Positions 36,619 to 47,729 are shown, counted from the first letter of the stretch. The stretch: 64,000 bases of DNA from Acinetobacter sp. ANC 4910 (GCF_004331035.1 NZ_SJNT01000004.1:1-64000); one strand, 5' to 3'. Program-made: numbers and translations. The notes: generated from the letters alone by a model not told the origin.

Positions 36619-37310
36619 GAGATTTAATCGTACAATGGCTGACAGACCTTACGGCACCATTTTGGCATAGTTCACTCAGTATTGACCAATTTGTCACTGC
36701 CCTGCAGGAAACGTTTCACATGGTGTTTTTTGCCATGCTGTTTGGTTCTATTTGGGGCTTTATTCAAGCCATTGCCTTATTAGTGACGCGTCCAAATGGT
36801 ATTTTACCAAATCGTGTGGTTTATCATATATTAAACCCGATTGTGAATGCCTTACGTTCATTACCATTTATTATTTTACTCATTGCAGTCATTCCACTGA
36901 CTAAAGTACTTGTGGGGACTTCTATTGGTACGTGGGCAGCCATTGTTCCACTCACCATTTATGTAGGACCTTATATTGGTCGTCTGATTGAAACTTCACT
37001 CCTAGAAGTCAATGAAGGGATTATTGAATCCGCTCAAGCGATGGGTGCGAGTCCTTGGCAAATCATTTTCAAATTTATTGTACCTGAAGCGCGCAGTTCA
37101 CTTATTTTGAACTTAACGACTGCAACTATTAGCTTAATTGGTGCCACTGCGATGGCAGGTGCTGTAGGTGCTGGCGGTATTGGTGATCTCGCAATTTCTT
37201 ATGGTTATCAACGTTTTGACACCAGTGTGGTCATCCTCACCGTAATTGTTCTACTGATCTTAGTACAGTTAGTACAAAGCTTTGGTGACTGGTTGTCTCG
37301 TTTAAGATAA
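36615..37310 (+). CDS. metI: Methionine ABC transporter permease
   Basis: 231 aa with five to six membrane segments and the permease loop ESAQAMGASPWQIIFKFIVPEARSSL. Starts in the ATGA overlap with metN. Forms the membrane channel of MetNIQ. Confidence 0.95.
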   Translation: MRDLIVQWLTDLTAPFWHSSLSIDQFVTALQETFHMVFFAMLFGSIWGFIQAIALLVTRPNGILPNRVVYHILNPIVNALRSLPFIILLIAVIPLTKVLVGTSIGTWAAIVPLTIYVGPYIGRLIETSLLEVNEGIIESAQAMGASPWQIIFKFIVPEARSSLILNLTTATISLIGATAMAGAVGAGGIGDLAISYGYQRFDTSVVILTVIVLLILVQLVQSFGDWLSRLR

Positions 37311-37322
37311 AACAGATCTTTT

Positions 37323-37349
37323 AAAGCTCCCTAAATGGGAGCTTTTTTT
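37323..37349 (+). terminator. Terminator after metI
   Basis: AAAGCTCCC-TAAA-TGGGAGCTTTTTTT hairpin with T-run. Confidence 0.9.
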
Positions 37350-37402
37350 CAAATTCGAAATTTATATAATCAGCATAACAACAAACAAAGCCCAACTTAA
37401 TC

Positions 37403-38025
37403 ATGAAAATAAAGACGATATTAATGAGCCTTTGTATGCTTTCGATGATCAGCCATGCAAATACTATTTCTTATAATTATGTCACCAGTGTCAAAGTCAA
37501 CCAGATTGAACTGAATGCTGCGGTATCAGCAGATCAAGTCAACAAATTGATAACGGATGGGAAGACTACAACCCATAAAGTCTATTCAGAATGCACTATG
37601 AATACAGTTTAAATCACTCACCCAATAAAACACTAAAATTTGAAATCTTCACTGAAGATAATCCCAAAATCAAAGCTGAACAATTTTATCAAAATAAATC
37701 CAGTTTCAAACAATTAGGGCAAACCAAAGGTCGTATCTGGATGACTTGGAACAATACCAAAGACATGTCTGAAAATATTTTTGTACAAAATATCCATATC
37801 TCACCGCAATATTCATTACAGCAATTTAAACAAGATTTTAAACACAGTGCTCGCAGGATCAATCCTTCAGGAAAAGCACAAGTCCTGATATTAGAACACA
37901 ATCAAGCCAAAGCGTATTTGAATCATCCCCAAGAGTTCAGTCCACCCTACACAGCTTATCTCAACTTTCAGTTTAAGGACGGAAAACTAGCACAATTCGC
38001 CATTCAGCAAGCGCTTGGTTGTTAA
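37403..38025 (+). pseudogene. Frameshifted gene for a secreted protein of unknown function
   Basis: Two frames that together look like one protein. 37403-37612 gives a signal peptide (MKIKTILMSLCMLSMISHA) and about 50 mature residues, then stops; 37591-38025, in another frame, continues with HYEYSLNHSPNKTLKFEIF to QQALGC. The overlap is 22 bp, with no homopolymer that would explain a slip. The second part has no ribosome binding site. Likely a single ancestral gene of about 205 codons broken by an indel, or a sequencing error. Family not recognised. Confidence 0.65.
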
Positions 38026-38205
38026 GTCTATCCACCCATTTCTTAAATCTGTCTATGAAATGGGTTCTAAATTTTGGGTGCGACAAAATAAAACAAGCCT
38101 GCAAAGGCTTTCAAGCTACTAAATCTTAACCAATTCATTTCAATTAAACTCAGATTAAGCGCATAGCGTGCTAAACTAATGAGTGGTTTTTGCAGGAACT
38201 CATTT

Positions 38206-41200
38206 ATGCACTTTGTTCATCTTGGTATTCATACCGAATATTCTATTACTGAATCTATCGTTCGGATACCTGATCTAATTAAAGCTGCCGTAAATGATGA
38301 AATGCCCGCTTTGGCATTGACGGATTTATCTAATCTGCATGCCGCTGTGAAATTCTACGGCTCTTGCCTATCCAAAGGCATCAAACCGATTTTAGGTTCA
38401 GTGATTCGCCTGAATGATGCTGAACATCGTGTGACCTTATTGGCTATGACCAATCATGGTTGGCGTGGGTTAACAGAAATTGTTTCCCGTGGTTTTATTG
38501 AAGGTCAGCAACTCGATATTCCCTGCGTACAAAAAGACTGGGTTCTAGAACAACATCAAGACATTATTGCCTTACTGGGTATGCATAGTGATGTCGGCAA
38601 AATGCTGTGTTCGTCAAACCCACAAAAAGCTGAACCCTTACTCGAACAATGGATCGAAAAATTTGGTAATCGTGTTTATTTAGCACTCACCCGAACTGAT
38701 CGCCCCTTTGAAGACGATTACATTTTAGAAGCCGTTAAACTGGCTAAAAAATATAATATTGGTGTAGTGGCACATAATGATGTGCACTTTATTACCCGTG
38801 AAGACTTTGATGCACATGAAGCCCGTGTCTGTATTGCCGATGGTTATGTTCTAGGCGACAATCGTCGCCCAAAACCTTATAGCTCTGAGCAATATTTTAA
38901 AACCGCAGCTGAAATGACCGAGCTGTTTTCTGACTTGCCGACTGCAATTGAAAATAGCTTCCACATTGCTCGACGTTGTAATGTCACCCTACAATTGGGC
39001 AAGTACTTCCTACCTGATTATCCAATTCCCGAAGGTCATACCATTGACACCTTCTTTGAACATTTGTCCAAAGAAGGTTTAGAAGAACGTCTGAATCATT
39101 TGTACCCTGTAGAACAACGCGGTGATGATTGGGCTGAAATCCGTAAACCTTATGATGACCGTATTACTTACGAAATTAATATTATTAACTCAATGGGGTT
39201 TCCTGGCTACTTCCTGATTGTCATGGACTTCATTCAATGGTCAAAAAATAACGGTGTACCTGTTGGTCCTGGTCGTGGTTCTGGTGCAGGTTCATTGGTT
39301 GCATATAGTTTAAAAATTACCGATCTCGACCCACTTCGTTACGATCTGCTTTTCGAACGTTTCTTGAACCCAGAACGTGTTTCCATGCCCGACTTTGACG
39401 TCGACTTCTGTATTGCAGGTCGAGATAAAGTCATTGACTACGTGGCACGTAACTATGGACGAGATGCAGTTTCTCAGATTGCGACCTTCGGAACTATGGC
39501 GGCAAAAGGTGCCATTCGTGACGTTGCGCGTGTCTTAGGTAAATCTTATGGTTTAGCGGATCGTATTTCTAAAATGATTCCAACCAAACCTTTAGGTTTA
39601 ACTTTAGAAGAATCGATTGAAGCCGAACCACAACTAAAAGATATTGTCACGAACCCTTCAAATCCAGACAATGACGATGCCTCAGAAATCTGGGAAATGG
39701 CCCTCAAATTAGAAGGGATTACTCGTAATACAGGGAAACATGCCGGCGGTGTAGTCATTGCACCGACTAAAATTACCGACTTCTCTGCGGTACTCTGTGA
39801 TGCGGACGGTACAGGTCGTGTTTCACAATATGATAAAGACGATGTAGAAGCAGCAGGACTGGTCAAGTTTGACTTTTTGGGACTACGTAACTTAACCGTT
39901 ATTGAAGATGCAGTGCAAAATATTAACAAGCACTATCCTTCTACCATCCCACTGGATATTGCCAATATTCCTTTAAACGACAAAGATGCTTACTTGGTCT
40001 TTGCCGATGCCAACACCACAGCGGTATTCCAGTTTGAATCCGTCGGTATGAAAAAAATGCTCAAAGAAGCTCGTCCGAGCAAATTTGAGGAAATTATTGC
40101 CTTCGTATCTTTGTACCGTCCGGGTCCTATGGATCTGATTCCTGACTTTATTCATCGTATGCACGGTGGCGAGTTCGAATACTTACATCCTTTACTTGAA
40201 GGTGTGCTTGAACCGACGTACGGTATTATGGTCTATCAAGAACAGGTGATGCAGGCCGCGCAATACTGTGCGGGCTACACCCTTGGTGGCGCAGACTTAC
40301 TCCGCCGAGCCATGGGTAAAAAGAAACCCGAAGAAATGGTAAAACAGCGCCAGATCTTTATTGAAGGTGCTGCACAAAAAGACATTGATGAAGCCACGGC
40401 CAACCATATCTTCGACTACATGGAAAAGTTCGCAGGTTATGGTTTTAACAAATCCCACGCCGCTGCCTATGCTTTGGTTGCCTATCAAACAGCTTGGTTA
40501 AAAGCACATTACCCTGCCGAATTCTTGTCTGCGGTACTTTCTTCGGAAATGCAGAATACTGACAACGTCGTGTTCTTGATTGATGACTGTCGTAATAATG
40601 GTTTGGACGTTTTACCGCCATCTGTGAATATGTCGCTGTATCATTTCCATGCTACTGATGAGCAAACCATTGTTTATGGTTTAGGCGCGATTAAAGGTGT
40701 CGGTGAACAGGCGATGCAGTCAGTCATTGACTCCCGCCTCCAGAATGGTCCTTATAAAGACCTGTTTGATTTCTGCCATCGTATTGATTTAAAGAGAATC
40801 AATAAACGTACCCTTGAAGCGCTGATTCGTGCAGGTGCTTTGGACTGTTTAGGTATTGAACGTTCAAGCTTAATGGCCCAATTGCCTGAGGCTGTACAAG
40901 CCGCAGAACAAGCACGTAGCAACCGTGAAACAGGCATTATGGATTTATTTGGCGAAGTTGAAGAAGTTCAACGTAAGCCTGCAAAGCCAGTTAAACCATG
41001 GTCAGATGAAGTCCGCTTAAAAGGTGAAAAAGACACCCTAGGTTTATATTTAACAGGGCACCCAATTGATGTCTATCGCCCTGAATTAAAATCTTTTGTT
41101 CCTGCAAAAATTAATGAATTGACACCAACACGTCGTGGTGTAACTACAGTATTTGCAGGCTTAGTGGTCGATGTTGCTAACTTCCCGAACCGTGTCATGA

Positions 41201-41775
41201 TTACCTTAGATGATGGTACATCACGCATTGAGGTTTCTGCCAATCACGAACGTTTCCAACGCTTTAAAGACATTATTGTCAATGAGCGTGTGGTGGTGAT
41301 TGAAGGCGAAATTTATGAACGTGAAGGATATGATCGTCCAATGGGACGTTTAACCAAAGCCTTTAGCCTGAATGAAATTCGTCAAAAACGTGCCAATAGC
41401 ATTCAAGTTAAGTTACACGCTGATCATCTAAGTAAAACTTTAACTCAAGATTTACAAAAAATCTTGTTGCCCTATTGCAATGTCGATCTGTGCAATCATA
41501 TTCCTATGTTATTGCAACTCGATTATGCCTATGCTTCTGCGGAATTACATTTTGGCATGCAATGGAAAGTTGCTCCTTTAGATGAACTTTTAAGTAAATT
41601 GCGCGATTATTTTGGTAAAGAAGCCATCTATGTTGAATATCAGGTGAAATCTAAGGCTGCCAAAGCCGTCAATTACGAGCAAGCCAAACCAGTACAAGTC
41701 CCTCCTCCACCCGCCGATTTAAGCATGGATGAGGCAATGGATTTATATCAAGCTGACGTTAATCAATATTCATAA
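38206..41775 (+). CDS. dnaE: DNA polymerase III subunit alpha
   Basis: 1189 aa from ATG 38206, chosen because AGGAA lies 8 nt upstream and MHFVHLGIHTEYS is the expected start; ATG 38179 is 9 codons longer. PHP domain at the N-terminus, palm with the catalytic PDFDVDF, then GPGRGSGAGSL, a helix-hairpin-helix region and an OB fold near 990-1070. Replicative polymerase. Followed after 41 bp by trmJ. Confidence 0.97.
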   Translation: MHFVHLGIHTEYSITESIVRIPDLIKAAVNDEMPALALTDLSNLHAAVKFYGSCLSKGIKPILGSVIRLNDAEHRVTLLAMTNHGWRGLTEIVSRGFIEGQQLDIPCVQKDWVLEQHQDIIALLGMHSDVGKMLCSSNPQKAEPLLEQWIEKFGNRVYLALTRTDRPFEDDYILEAVKLAKKYNIGVVAHNDVHFITREDFDAHEARVCIADGYVLGDNRRPKPYSSEQYFKTAAEMTELFSDLPTAIENSFHIARRCNVTLQLGKYFLPDYPIPEGHTIDTFFEHLSKEGLEERLNHLYPVEQRGDDWAEIRKPYDDRITYEINIINSMGFPGYFLIVMDFIQWSKNNGVPVGPGRGSGAGSLVAYSLKITDLDPLRYDLLFERFLNPERVSMPDFDVDFCIAGRDKVIDYVARNYGRDAVSQIATFGTMAAKGAIRDVARVLGKSYGLADRISKMIPTKPLGLTLEESIEAEPQLKDIVTNPSNPDNDDASEIWEMALKLEGITRNTGKHAGGVVIAPTKITDFSAVLCDADGTGRVSQYDKDDVEAAGLVKFDFLGLRNLTVIEDAVQNINKHYPSTIPLDIANIPLNDKDAYLVFADANTTAVFQFESVGMKKMLKEARPSKFEEIIAFVSLYRPGPMDLIPDFIHRMHGGEFEYLHPLLEGVLEPTYGIMVYQEQVMQAAQYCAGYTLGGADLLRRAMGKKKPEEMVKQRQIFIEGAAQKDIDEATANHIFDYMEKFAGYGFNKSHAAAYALVAYQTAWLKAHYPAEFLSAVLSSEMQNTDNVVFLIDDCRNNGLDVLPPSVNMSLYHFHATDEQTIVYGLGAIKGVGEQAMQSVIDSRLQNGPYKDLFDFCHRIDLKRINKRTLEALIRAGALDCLGIERSSLMAQLPEAVQAAEQARSNRETGIMDLFGEVEEVQRKPAKPVKPWSDEVRLKGEKDTLGLYLTGHPIDVYRPELKSFVPAKINELTPTRRGVTTVFAGLVVDVANFPNRVMITLDDGTSRIEVSANHERFQRFKDIIVNERVVVIEGEIYEREGYDRPMGRLTKAFSLNEIRQKRANSIQVKLHADHLSKTLTQDLQKILLPYCNVDLCNHIPMLLQLDYAYASAELHFGMQWKVAPLDELLSKLRDYFGKEAIYVEYQVKSKAAKAVNYEQAKPVQVPPPPADLSMDEAMDLYQADVNQYS

Positions 41776-41816
41776 CGATTAACCGAATTCAGCAAGTAAA
41801 CAAGATTGGAAATGCA

Positions 41817-42671
41817 ATGAATCAATTCGACAATACTGCGGTTGCAGCACATCTTTCCCATATCCGTATTGTCATGGTGAATACGACCTTGCCTGCCAAT
41901 ATTGGTAGCGCACTGCGGGCCATGAAAACTATGGGGCTTAGCCAATTGGTCTTGGTTGCTCCAAAAACCTATCCTCATCCAGACATTGAAGCACTGGCTG
42001 CTGGCGCAGTAGATCTGATTCCGCAAATTAAAATTGTAGACACCCTAGAACAAGCCATTCAAGACTGTCACATTGTCTTTGGGACCAGTGCACGTAGCCG
42101 TACTATTCCTTGGCCATTGCTGGATGCACGCCCTGCGGCAGAAATATCACTTCAAGCCGTGGTCACACAACAGCAAAATGTTGCCGTAGTCTTTGGACGT
42201 GAAGACCGAGGCTTAACCAATGAAGAACTAGCCTTGGCCAACTATCATGTCACTATTCCAGTCAATATCGATTACGGCGTATTGAATGTGGCTCAAGCCA
42301 TTCAAATCATTTGTTATGAAATGCGGATGGCGGCATTGGCACGGATTGAACAAACCGAAGATCCAGAAGCCACCATGCCAGTCACAGATACTACGCAAAT
42401 GCATTGGGATGAACCTTTAGTAACGCATGACCAAATGCAGCAGTTCTATCCACATTTAGAGAAAATGCTTGAAGATATTGAGTTTTTAGATCCAAATAAT
42501 CCAAGATTACTGCCTTTACGCTTGCGTCGACTATTTGGGCGTATACAATTAGATAAAATGGAATATCATTTACTTCGCGGTATTTTTAGTCGCGTACAAG
42601 CCTTAAATAAAGGAACTTGGAAACCATCTACACCTAAGACCAAAGACAAAGAGGATCCGTCTAATGCTTAA
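41817..42671 (+). CDS. trmJ: tRNA (cytidine/uridine-2'-O-)-methyltransferase TrmJ
   Basis: 284 aa SPOUT-class enzyme. [37 protein letters not shown] and [22 protein letters not shown] are the three SpoU motifs. The C-terminal extension (about 170-284) is typical of TrmJ. Methylates position 32 of several tRNAs. Overlaps cysE by 8 bp. Confidence 0.93.
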   Translation: MNQFDNTAVAAHLSHIRIVMVNTTLPANIGSALRAMKTMGLSQLVLVAPKTYPHPDIEALAAGAVDLIPQIKIVDTLEQAIQDCHIVFGTSARSRTIPWPLLDARPAAEISLQAVVTQQQNVAVVFGREDRGLTNEELALANYHVTIPVNIDYGVLNVAQAIQIICYEMRMAALARIEQTEDPEATMPVTDTTQMHWDEPLVTHDQMQQFYPHLEKMLEDIEFLDPNNPRLLPLRLRRLFGRIQLDKMEYHLLRGIFSRVQALNKGTWKPSTPKTKDKEDPSNA

Positions 42672-43473
42672 ACAGCTAAAAGAGGATATACAAGCTGTCT
42701 TCGCCCGCGATCCAGCAGCGCGAAACACTTTAGAAGTTTTAACCACTTATCCTGGCATTCATGCCTTAATCATGCACCGTATGGCACATGAATTGTGGAA
42801 AAAAGACTGTAAAGGCTCAGCTCGACTACTATCATCATTTAGCCGTTTTGCGACAGGTATTGAAATTCACCCTGGTGCAAAAATTGGTCGTCGCTTCTTT
42901 ATCGATCATGGTATGGGTGTAGTAATTGGTGAAACTGCCGAGATTGGCGATGACGTTACGCTCTATCATGGTGTCACATTAGGTGGTACCACTTGGAATA
43001 AAGGCAAACGTCACCCTACGCTTGAAGATGGTGTGATTATTGGTGCTGGTGCCAAAATTTTAGGACCGTTTACCGTAGGTAAAGGTGCAAAAGTTGGGTC
43101 AAATGCGGTGGTCACCAAAGCCGTACCTGCTGGGACAACTGCTGTCGGAAACCCTGCACGCTACATCAGTAAAGACCTTCCAAAAGATCAAGATGAGGCA
43201 CGTCGCCGTGATTATGCCGAAAGTATTGGATTCCAAGCCTATGCTGCAACGCAAGACCAATCAGACCCAATGCTTGAAGGTATGCGTATTTTATTAGACC
43301 GTATTCAAAATAATGAAAAACGTATGAATACGCTTTGCCAACGTTTATCTCTGCTTGATCCAACCTTTAAAAAGCAGCAATTAAATGAACAACCATACAG
43401 TAAAGAAGAGTTAAAAATTATTGAAGATGTGCGCCGCGAATGTGAAGCACAAAGTAGTCAATCTAAGCCATAA
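42664..43473 (+). CDS. cysE: Serine O-acetyltransferase
   Basis: 269 aa. Left-handed beta-helix of hexapeptide repeats ([45 protein letters not shown]) with the active-site His in DHGMG. Makes O-acetylserine for cysteine synthesis. The C-terminal part after about 180 is longer than in minimal CysE proteins. Start lies within the trmJ 3' end. Confidence 0.95.
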   Translation: MLKQLKEDIQAVFARDPAARNTLEVLTTYPGIHALIMHRMAHELWKKDCKGSARLLSSFSRFATGIEIHPGAKIGRRFFIDHGMGVVIGETAEIGDDVTLYHGVTLGGTTWNKGKRHPTLEDGVIIGAGAKILGPFTVGKGAKVGSNAVVTKAVPAGTTAVGNPARYISKDLPKDQDEARRRDYAESIGFQAYAATQDQSDPMLEGMRILLDRIQNNEKRMNTLCQRLSLLDPTFKKQQLNEQPYSKEELKIIEDVRRECEAQSSQSKP

Positions 43474-43581
43474 CAACATAATTAAAAACCAACTGTAACA
43501 CGCCCTATATTGCATGTTCGCTATAGTTTTCTTAGACTGACGAACATGCAAATTTTTTATTACTTTTAAAAGAAAGAATGG

Positions 43582-44508
43582 ATGAATACTATGACGTTAA
43601 AGCCTCTGGCAATCGCATTAATTGCCGCATCATTTCTAACGGCGTGTAGCATAACCCCAACCAAAGATAAGAACTCTAAAGAACCGATTATTTTCACAGA
43701 ACCCGATACAACTCCCCCATTTTATGCACTGAACCCATTTGACTATGCTGCACCGCCTCCATTTGAATTGGCATTGAAGCAAGCTGCTGCTCAGCCAGTC
43801 ACAAAAATGGTGGTAACAAATTCAGCCAATCCAAATGAAAAAATTACGCTAGAAACAAATCGTTTGATCATTCCTACGATTAATAACAATCAACGCACGA
43901 TCAAATATGCCGTTTTGGCAGGTGAAAATGAAATTGATATCACGGATATTGATGACTTTTTACAGTTAGTTGAAGGCAAAGCACGCCACTACCCACCACG
44001 TTTTACAGAACGCAAAGAACGTAAAGGTTTCGAAGCAAAATTAAAACAAGTCACGCAAGAATTAGATACGCTTGCTGTCCGCGATGATGCCTCTTTCGAT
44101 ATTTTAGTGCGTGCATTTAAAGCCAGTGTTATGGCACGTAATCTTGACTTAGGCTCTGTGTATACCACCAAATCTTTAACGTATGCACAGCGCATCTTAA
44201 AAATTAATCAAGATGATGCTGAAGCCAACTTCTGGTTTGGATTTGGTTTATCTGAAGGTGGTGGTCAACGTGAAGCTATTCCATATTTAGACAAAGCCAT
44301 GAAAGCAGGTGTTCAGGAAGCTTATTTGTCCGCTGCCAATAACTATATTGCACTGGAACAAAAGAAAAGTGCCATCCAAATTCTAAAAAACTACAAACTC
44401 AAATATCCTCAAGAAGCTGCTGTTGCTGATCGTTTAATTAGCGAAATTGAAACTCAAGGTCGCTGGAATGTCTGGCAAGTATTAAATACTCCCCCTAAAG
44501 CATCTTAA
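43582..44508 (+). CDS. TPR-containing lipoprotein of unknown function
   Basis: 308 aa. Lipobox FLTACS (Cys22). Proline-rich linker (PFYALNPFDYAAPPPF), then helical tetratricopeptide-like repeats at about 185-300 (AEANFWFGFGLSEGGGQREAIPYLDKAMKAG). Probably an outer-membrane lipoprotein acting as a scaffold. Not assignable to a pathway. It is monocistronic, with its own terminator. Confidence 0.82.
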   Translation: MNTMTLKPLAIALIAASFLTACSITPTKDKNSKEPIIFTEPDTTPPFYALNPFDYAAPPPFELALKQAAAQPVTKMVVTNSANPNEKITLETNRLIIPTINNNQRTIKYAVLAGENEIDITDIDDFLQLVEGKARHYPPRFTERKERKGFEAKLKQVTQELDTLAVRDDASFDILVRAFKASVMARNLDLGSVYTTKSLTYAQRILKINQDDAEANFWFGFGLSEGGGQREAIPYLDKAMKAGVQEAYLSAANNYIALEQKKSAIQILKNYKLKYPQEAAVADRLISEIETQGRWNVWQVLNTPPKAS

Positions 44509-44524
44509 TCTCATTCACTACATC

Positions 44525-44553
44525 AAATAGACCGTCCAGTACGGTCTATTTCT
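44525..44553 (+). terminator. Terminator after the TPR lipoprotein gene
   Basis: AAATAGACCGT...ACGGTCTATTT followed by CTTTTTCT. Confidence 0.85.
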
Positions 44554-44629
44554 TTTTCTGTGCATTGAAAAAGCTGACAATTATCGTATGATTAAAAAAA
44601 ACAAACAAAATGAAAGTTAAGATCCGCCT

Positions 44630-46636
44630 ATGCCAAAGAATTTTAGCCATATTGCCCTGCTTTCTGTACTGGTCACCTCTCTACTTTCGGGTTGCCAAGT
44701 TGTTACTGTCAAAAATCAAGCTGTAAAAGTCACCATCACCAATGAACGTGAAAGTATTCTGACACGTGATAAGCTGAGTGAAGCAAGCCTGAATGTTTTA
44801 TCCATGACGGGGCGTGAAGCTAAAATCTGTACAGCACATCCCACTCAATGCGTTGAGGAATTACAGCAAATTCCACAAATTCAAGATGAACAATTATATT
44901 CCACAGCCAGTGAACTGTATCTGGCGCGGGCACTGGCATTAGAAGGTTCTTCAGACTGTAAAATTGGATTACTGACTAGCCATAAATCTGAAGAAAAACA
45001 GAAAATTCAACAAGACATATATAATCAGTGCTTAGACCAAGAATTAGACATGTTGGATAAAAGTATTCGCTATAGCTATGCCTACATGTTCAAAACCCAA
45101 CGTGGCCCTGAAGATCGAATTTTTGATAACCGACAAGTGCAAATACGAGATTTCTATAACTTAGCGATTGCAAATCTTTCTAATGCTTATAGTCTTCGTT
45201 ACCCTGAAAAAGAAGTTCAGCGTCAAATTAAAATTGGTCAGAGTATTTATGACATTGATTTTAGTAATTATCCTTTGCTGAAAGATCAGAAAATTGAACA
45301 ACTGATGTCGAGTTATAATCTAAATTTTTCAGGTCTACGCTCGATTAACCGTCGTGATGGTTTTGGCTCTGAATTTGTGGTGGTACTCCCAGATTCGAAC
45401 GCTCAACAAAAAGAATCCAATCAATACATTCTTGATCCTTTACATTTTTCTTATGACAGTGGAATCAATCCAAATATTCATAAAGCACGCTACTTGGCAG
45501 CAACATTTACCGCTGAACCTAAAGTAGCCACTTCAGTCAATGATATTTTAACCAAACCTGAATTTGTGATTCGGGCCTATGATCCGTATAAATATGAATC
45601 CATTCAGCTTGCTGGACATAAATATCCTTTAGCCGCTAACTTCTCGACTCCATACGGTTTATGGTTAGCCCAGAATAACTTGGGTAAAGCGGCCTATCTG
45701 ACCCTGATTGACCGTGAAAACCGTTTAACCATGCCCCACTTATATATGTTAGAACCTTACAATCCGAATAAAAAAGTGATTGTGTTGGTTCATGGTTTAG
45801 CCAGCAGTCCTGAGGCTTGGGTTCGTCTAACCAATGACATTATGGGAGATAAAGTCTTAAGAGAAAATTACCAAGTCTGGCAAGTTTTCTATTCGACCAA
45901 TATGCCCATTATAGAAAGTCGCTTGCAAATTTACGCACTTCTTAAACAAAGTTTCGCACAAGTTAATGCAAGCGCTTCCGCAAAGAATGATGCTGTACTC
46001 ATTGGACATAGTATGGGGGGAATTATTGCCCGTCTGTTGGTCAGTGATGCTGATGTCACCAAAAAAGCACTGTCGATGATGAGCAATCGACAACTCAGTA
46101 AATATAAAAAAGTCCCGATTGTTGCACAGCGCATGCAAATACAAGATATTCCTAATTTTAGCCGTGCGATCTTTATTTCTGCACCACACCACGGCACAGC
46201 GTATGCCGACCTTTGGTTTACCCGTGCAGCTCGTAAAGTCATTAAACTTCCTGGGGCATTCTTAACTGCGGTTGGTGACACTTTACAAAGCCAAGATTTA
46301 GATTTCTCGGACTTAGCCAAACAAATTGATCAAGGACTCATTCAGAATGGCCCAAGTGATTTAAGTCATAAGTCTAAATTTATGACAATCACTTCAGACA
46401 TAATGCCGCGTAAAGGTCTGTTATTTCACTCAATTATGGGCAATAACACCAAAAGTGATGACCTTAATGTCATTACGGATGGCATTGTGCCTTACAAGAG
46501 TGCTCACCTAGAAGGTGCTGTCTCTGAAAAAATTATTCACGGTGGCCATTCAATTCAAGAAACACCTGAAGCAGTGTTAGAGTTAAGGCGTATTCTGCGT
46601 TTACATCTCGTCCAACTTGGACTTTATAAACCATAA
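44630..46636 (+). CDS. Lipoprotein lipase/esterase (alpha/beta hydrolase)
   Basis: 668 aa. Lipobox LLSGC (Cys22) after an N-terminal signal; about 370 residues of unknown structure, then an alpha/beta-hydrolase domain with the oxyanion motif VLVHGLASSPEAW and nucleophile elbow GHSMGG (Ser461). ISAPHHGTAYAD and a late HGGHSIQE (catalytic His region) follow. Probably a membrane-bound esterase of the PGAP1-like/lipase class. Substrate unknown. Confidence 0.85.
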   Translation: MPKNFSHIALLSVLVTSLLSGCQVVTVKNQAVKVTITNERESILTRDKLSEASLNVLSMTGREAKICTAHPTQCVEELQQIPQIQDEQLYSTASELYLARALALEGSSDCKIGLLTSHKSEEKQKIQQDIYNQCLDQELDMLDKSIRYSYAYMFKTQRGPEDRIFDNRQVQIRDFYNLAIANLSNAYSLRYPEKEVQRQIKIGQSIYDIDFSNYPLLKDQKIEQLMSSYNLNFSGLRSINRRDGFGSEFVVVLPDSNAQQKESNQYILDPLHFSYDSGINPNIHKARYLAATFTAEPKVATSVNDILTKPEFVIRAYDPYKYESIQLAGHKYPLAANFSTPYGLWLAQNNLGKAAYLTLIDRENRLTMPHLYMLEPYNPNKKVIVLVHGLASSPEAWVRLTNDIMGDKVLRENYQVWQVFYSTNMPIIESRLQIYALLKQSFAQVNASASAKNDAVLIGHSMGGIIARLLVSDADVTKKALSMMSNRQLSKYKKVPIVAQRMQIQDIPNFSRAIFISAPHHGTAYADLWFTRAARKVIKLPGAFLTAVGDTLQSQDLDFSDLAKQIDQGLIQNGPSDLSHKSKFMTITSDIMPRKGLLFHSIMGNNTKSDDLNVITDGIVPYKSAHLEGAVSEKIIHGGHSIQETPEAVLELRRILRLHLVQLGLYKP

Positions 46637-46708
46637 AGTACATACCAAAGCCTATGTCTAAAAACATAGGCTAATTTCTTTTATGCTTTTCCTACTCTCC
46701 CATTTTAC

Positions 46709-46724
46709 CCATTCATTCGAATGG
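46709..46724. promoter_or_regulatory. CCATTC-N4-GAATGG palindrome upstream of SDR gene
   Basis: Perfect 6-bp arms around ATTC, about 92 bp before the SDR start. The identical arms with the same spacing recur at 50722-50737, upstream of the cupin gene across the intervening LuxR-type regulator gene, so it is a likely binding site of that regulator. Confidence 0.65.
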
Positions 46725-46815
46725 TTTTTTACAACAATTCTTTCCAATTGATTCTGCAACCGCTAAGGTAAATCCCAACAGCATAGTGCTGACTACACAA
46801 CAAAGGGATTGGAAC

Positions 46816-47544
46816 ATGGATGCGTTCAACACAAAAATTTTTGAGAATAAAGTTGCAGTCGTAACTGGCGGGACTTCAGGTATTGGTCAGGCAGTTGCTA
46901 TTGCTTTTGCTGAAAAAGGCGCAAAAGTTTGGGCACTTGGTTTACAAGCACAAAAAGCCGTTTATCCAGCTGGTTTAGACATTGAAACAGTTGAAATGGA
47001 TGTCACTGACAAAGCTGCTGTTGATGCATTCTTTGCAAAAGTTGATCGTATTGATACTCTATTCAATGGCGCAGGCATGGGTTCAATTGCTGAACACGAA
47101 TTAGATACTTATAAGAAAGTACTCGAAGTCAACCTAACTTCAGTATTTTATATCAGCGAAGTTGCAGCAAAGGCCCTCGCAAAATCTGATAACCCTTCAA
47201 TTATTAATGTTTCTTCACTTTATGCACAATTTGGTTCAGCTCTTGCACCAGCTTACTCTTGCTCTAAAGGTGCAATTGACCAATTAACCTTCTCACACGC
47301 ATTAAGTTTGGCTCAAGCAAATATTCGCGTGAACGCTGTAGCACCAGGCTGGATCGATACACCGCTGATCCAACCATTAAAAGATATGCCAGAAGTCTTT
47401 GGAGGCATTATGGCACGCTCTCCAATGCAACGTTTAGGTAAACCATCTGAAATTGCAAACGTAGTACTTTTCTTAGCTTCGGATGCAGCAAGCTTCGTAA
47501 ATGGCGCGATTGTAAAAGTTGATGGTGCATACTCTATTTTCTAA
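46816..47544 (+). CDS. Short-chain dehydrogenase/reductase (3-hydroxybutyrate dehydrogenase-like)
   Basis: 242 aa from ATG 46816 (AAAGGG upstream; an extension from GTG 46786 is unlikely). TGGTSGIG cofactor motif, NGAG, catalytic SSLYAQFGSALAPAYSCSKG (Ser, Tyr, Lys) and the C-terminal FVNGAIVKVDGAYS. Resembles BDH2/KduD-type dehydrogenases. Shares an operator with the cupin-ligase-SDR operon and is probably part of the same pathway. Confidence 0.9.
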   Translation: MDAFNTKIFENKVAVVTGGTSGIGQAVAIAFAEKGAKVWALGLQAQKAVYPAGLDIETVEMDVTDKAAVDAFFAKVDRIDTLFNGAGMGSIAEHELDTYKKVLEVNLTSVFYISEVAAKALAKSDNPSIINVSSLYAQFGSALAPAYSCSKGAIDQLTFSHALSLAQANIRVNAVAPGWIDTPLIQPLKDMPEVFGGIMARSPMQRLGKPSEIANVVLFLASDAASFVNGAIVKVDGAYSIF

Positions 47545-47729
47545 GTTGTAGGCACAACCAACGTTAGAAAAGAGGTTCTAGCTGTTTCCCAGCCTAAAGG
47601 AAACGGTATGAATTTTAAATATAAAGATTACTTCCGTATGATCTTAATATTCAAAATTTAAAGAAAACACTTAAAAAATTCTTATTATTTTAATCAAAAA
47701 AACAAAATCAATTAAACCAGTTCCCTATC

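Noticed and set aside
39546..39929. 127-codon ORF antisense to dnaE
   Set aside because: Shadow of dnaE; composition follows the antisense of the real frame.
45931..46320. 129-codon ORF antisense to the lipase gene
   Set aside because: Shadow ORF in a region with a well-supported hydrolase domain on the other strand.
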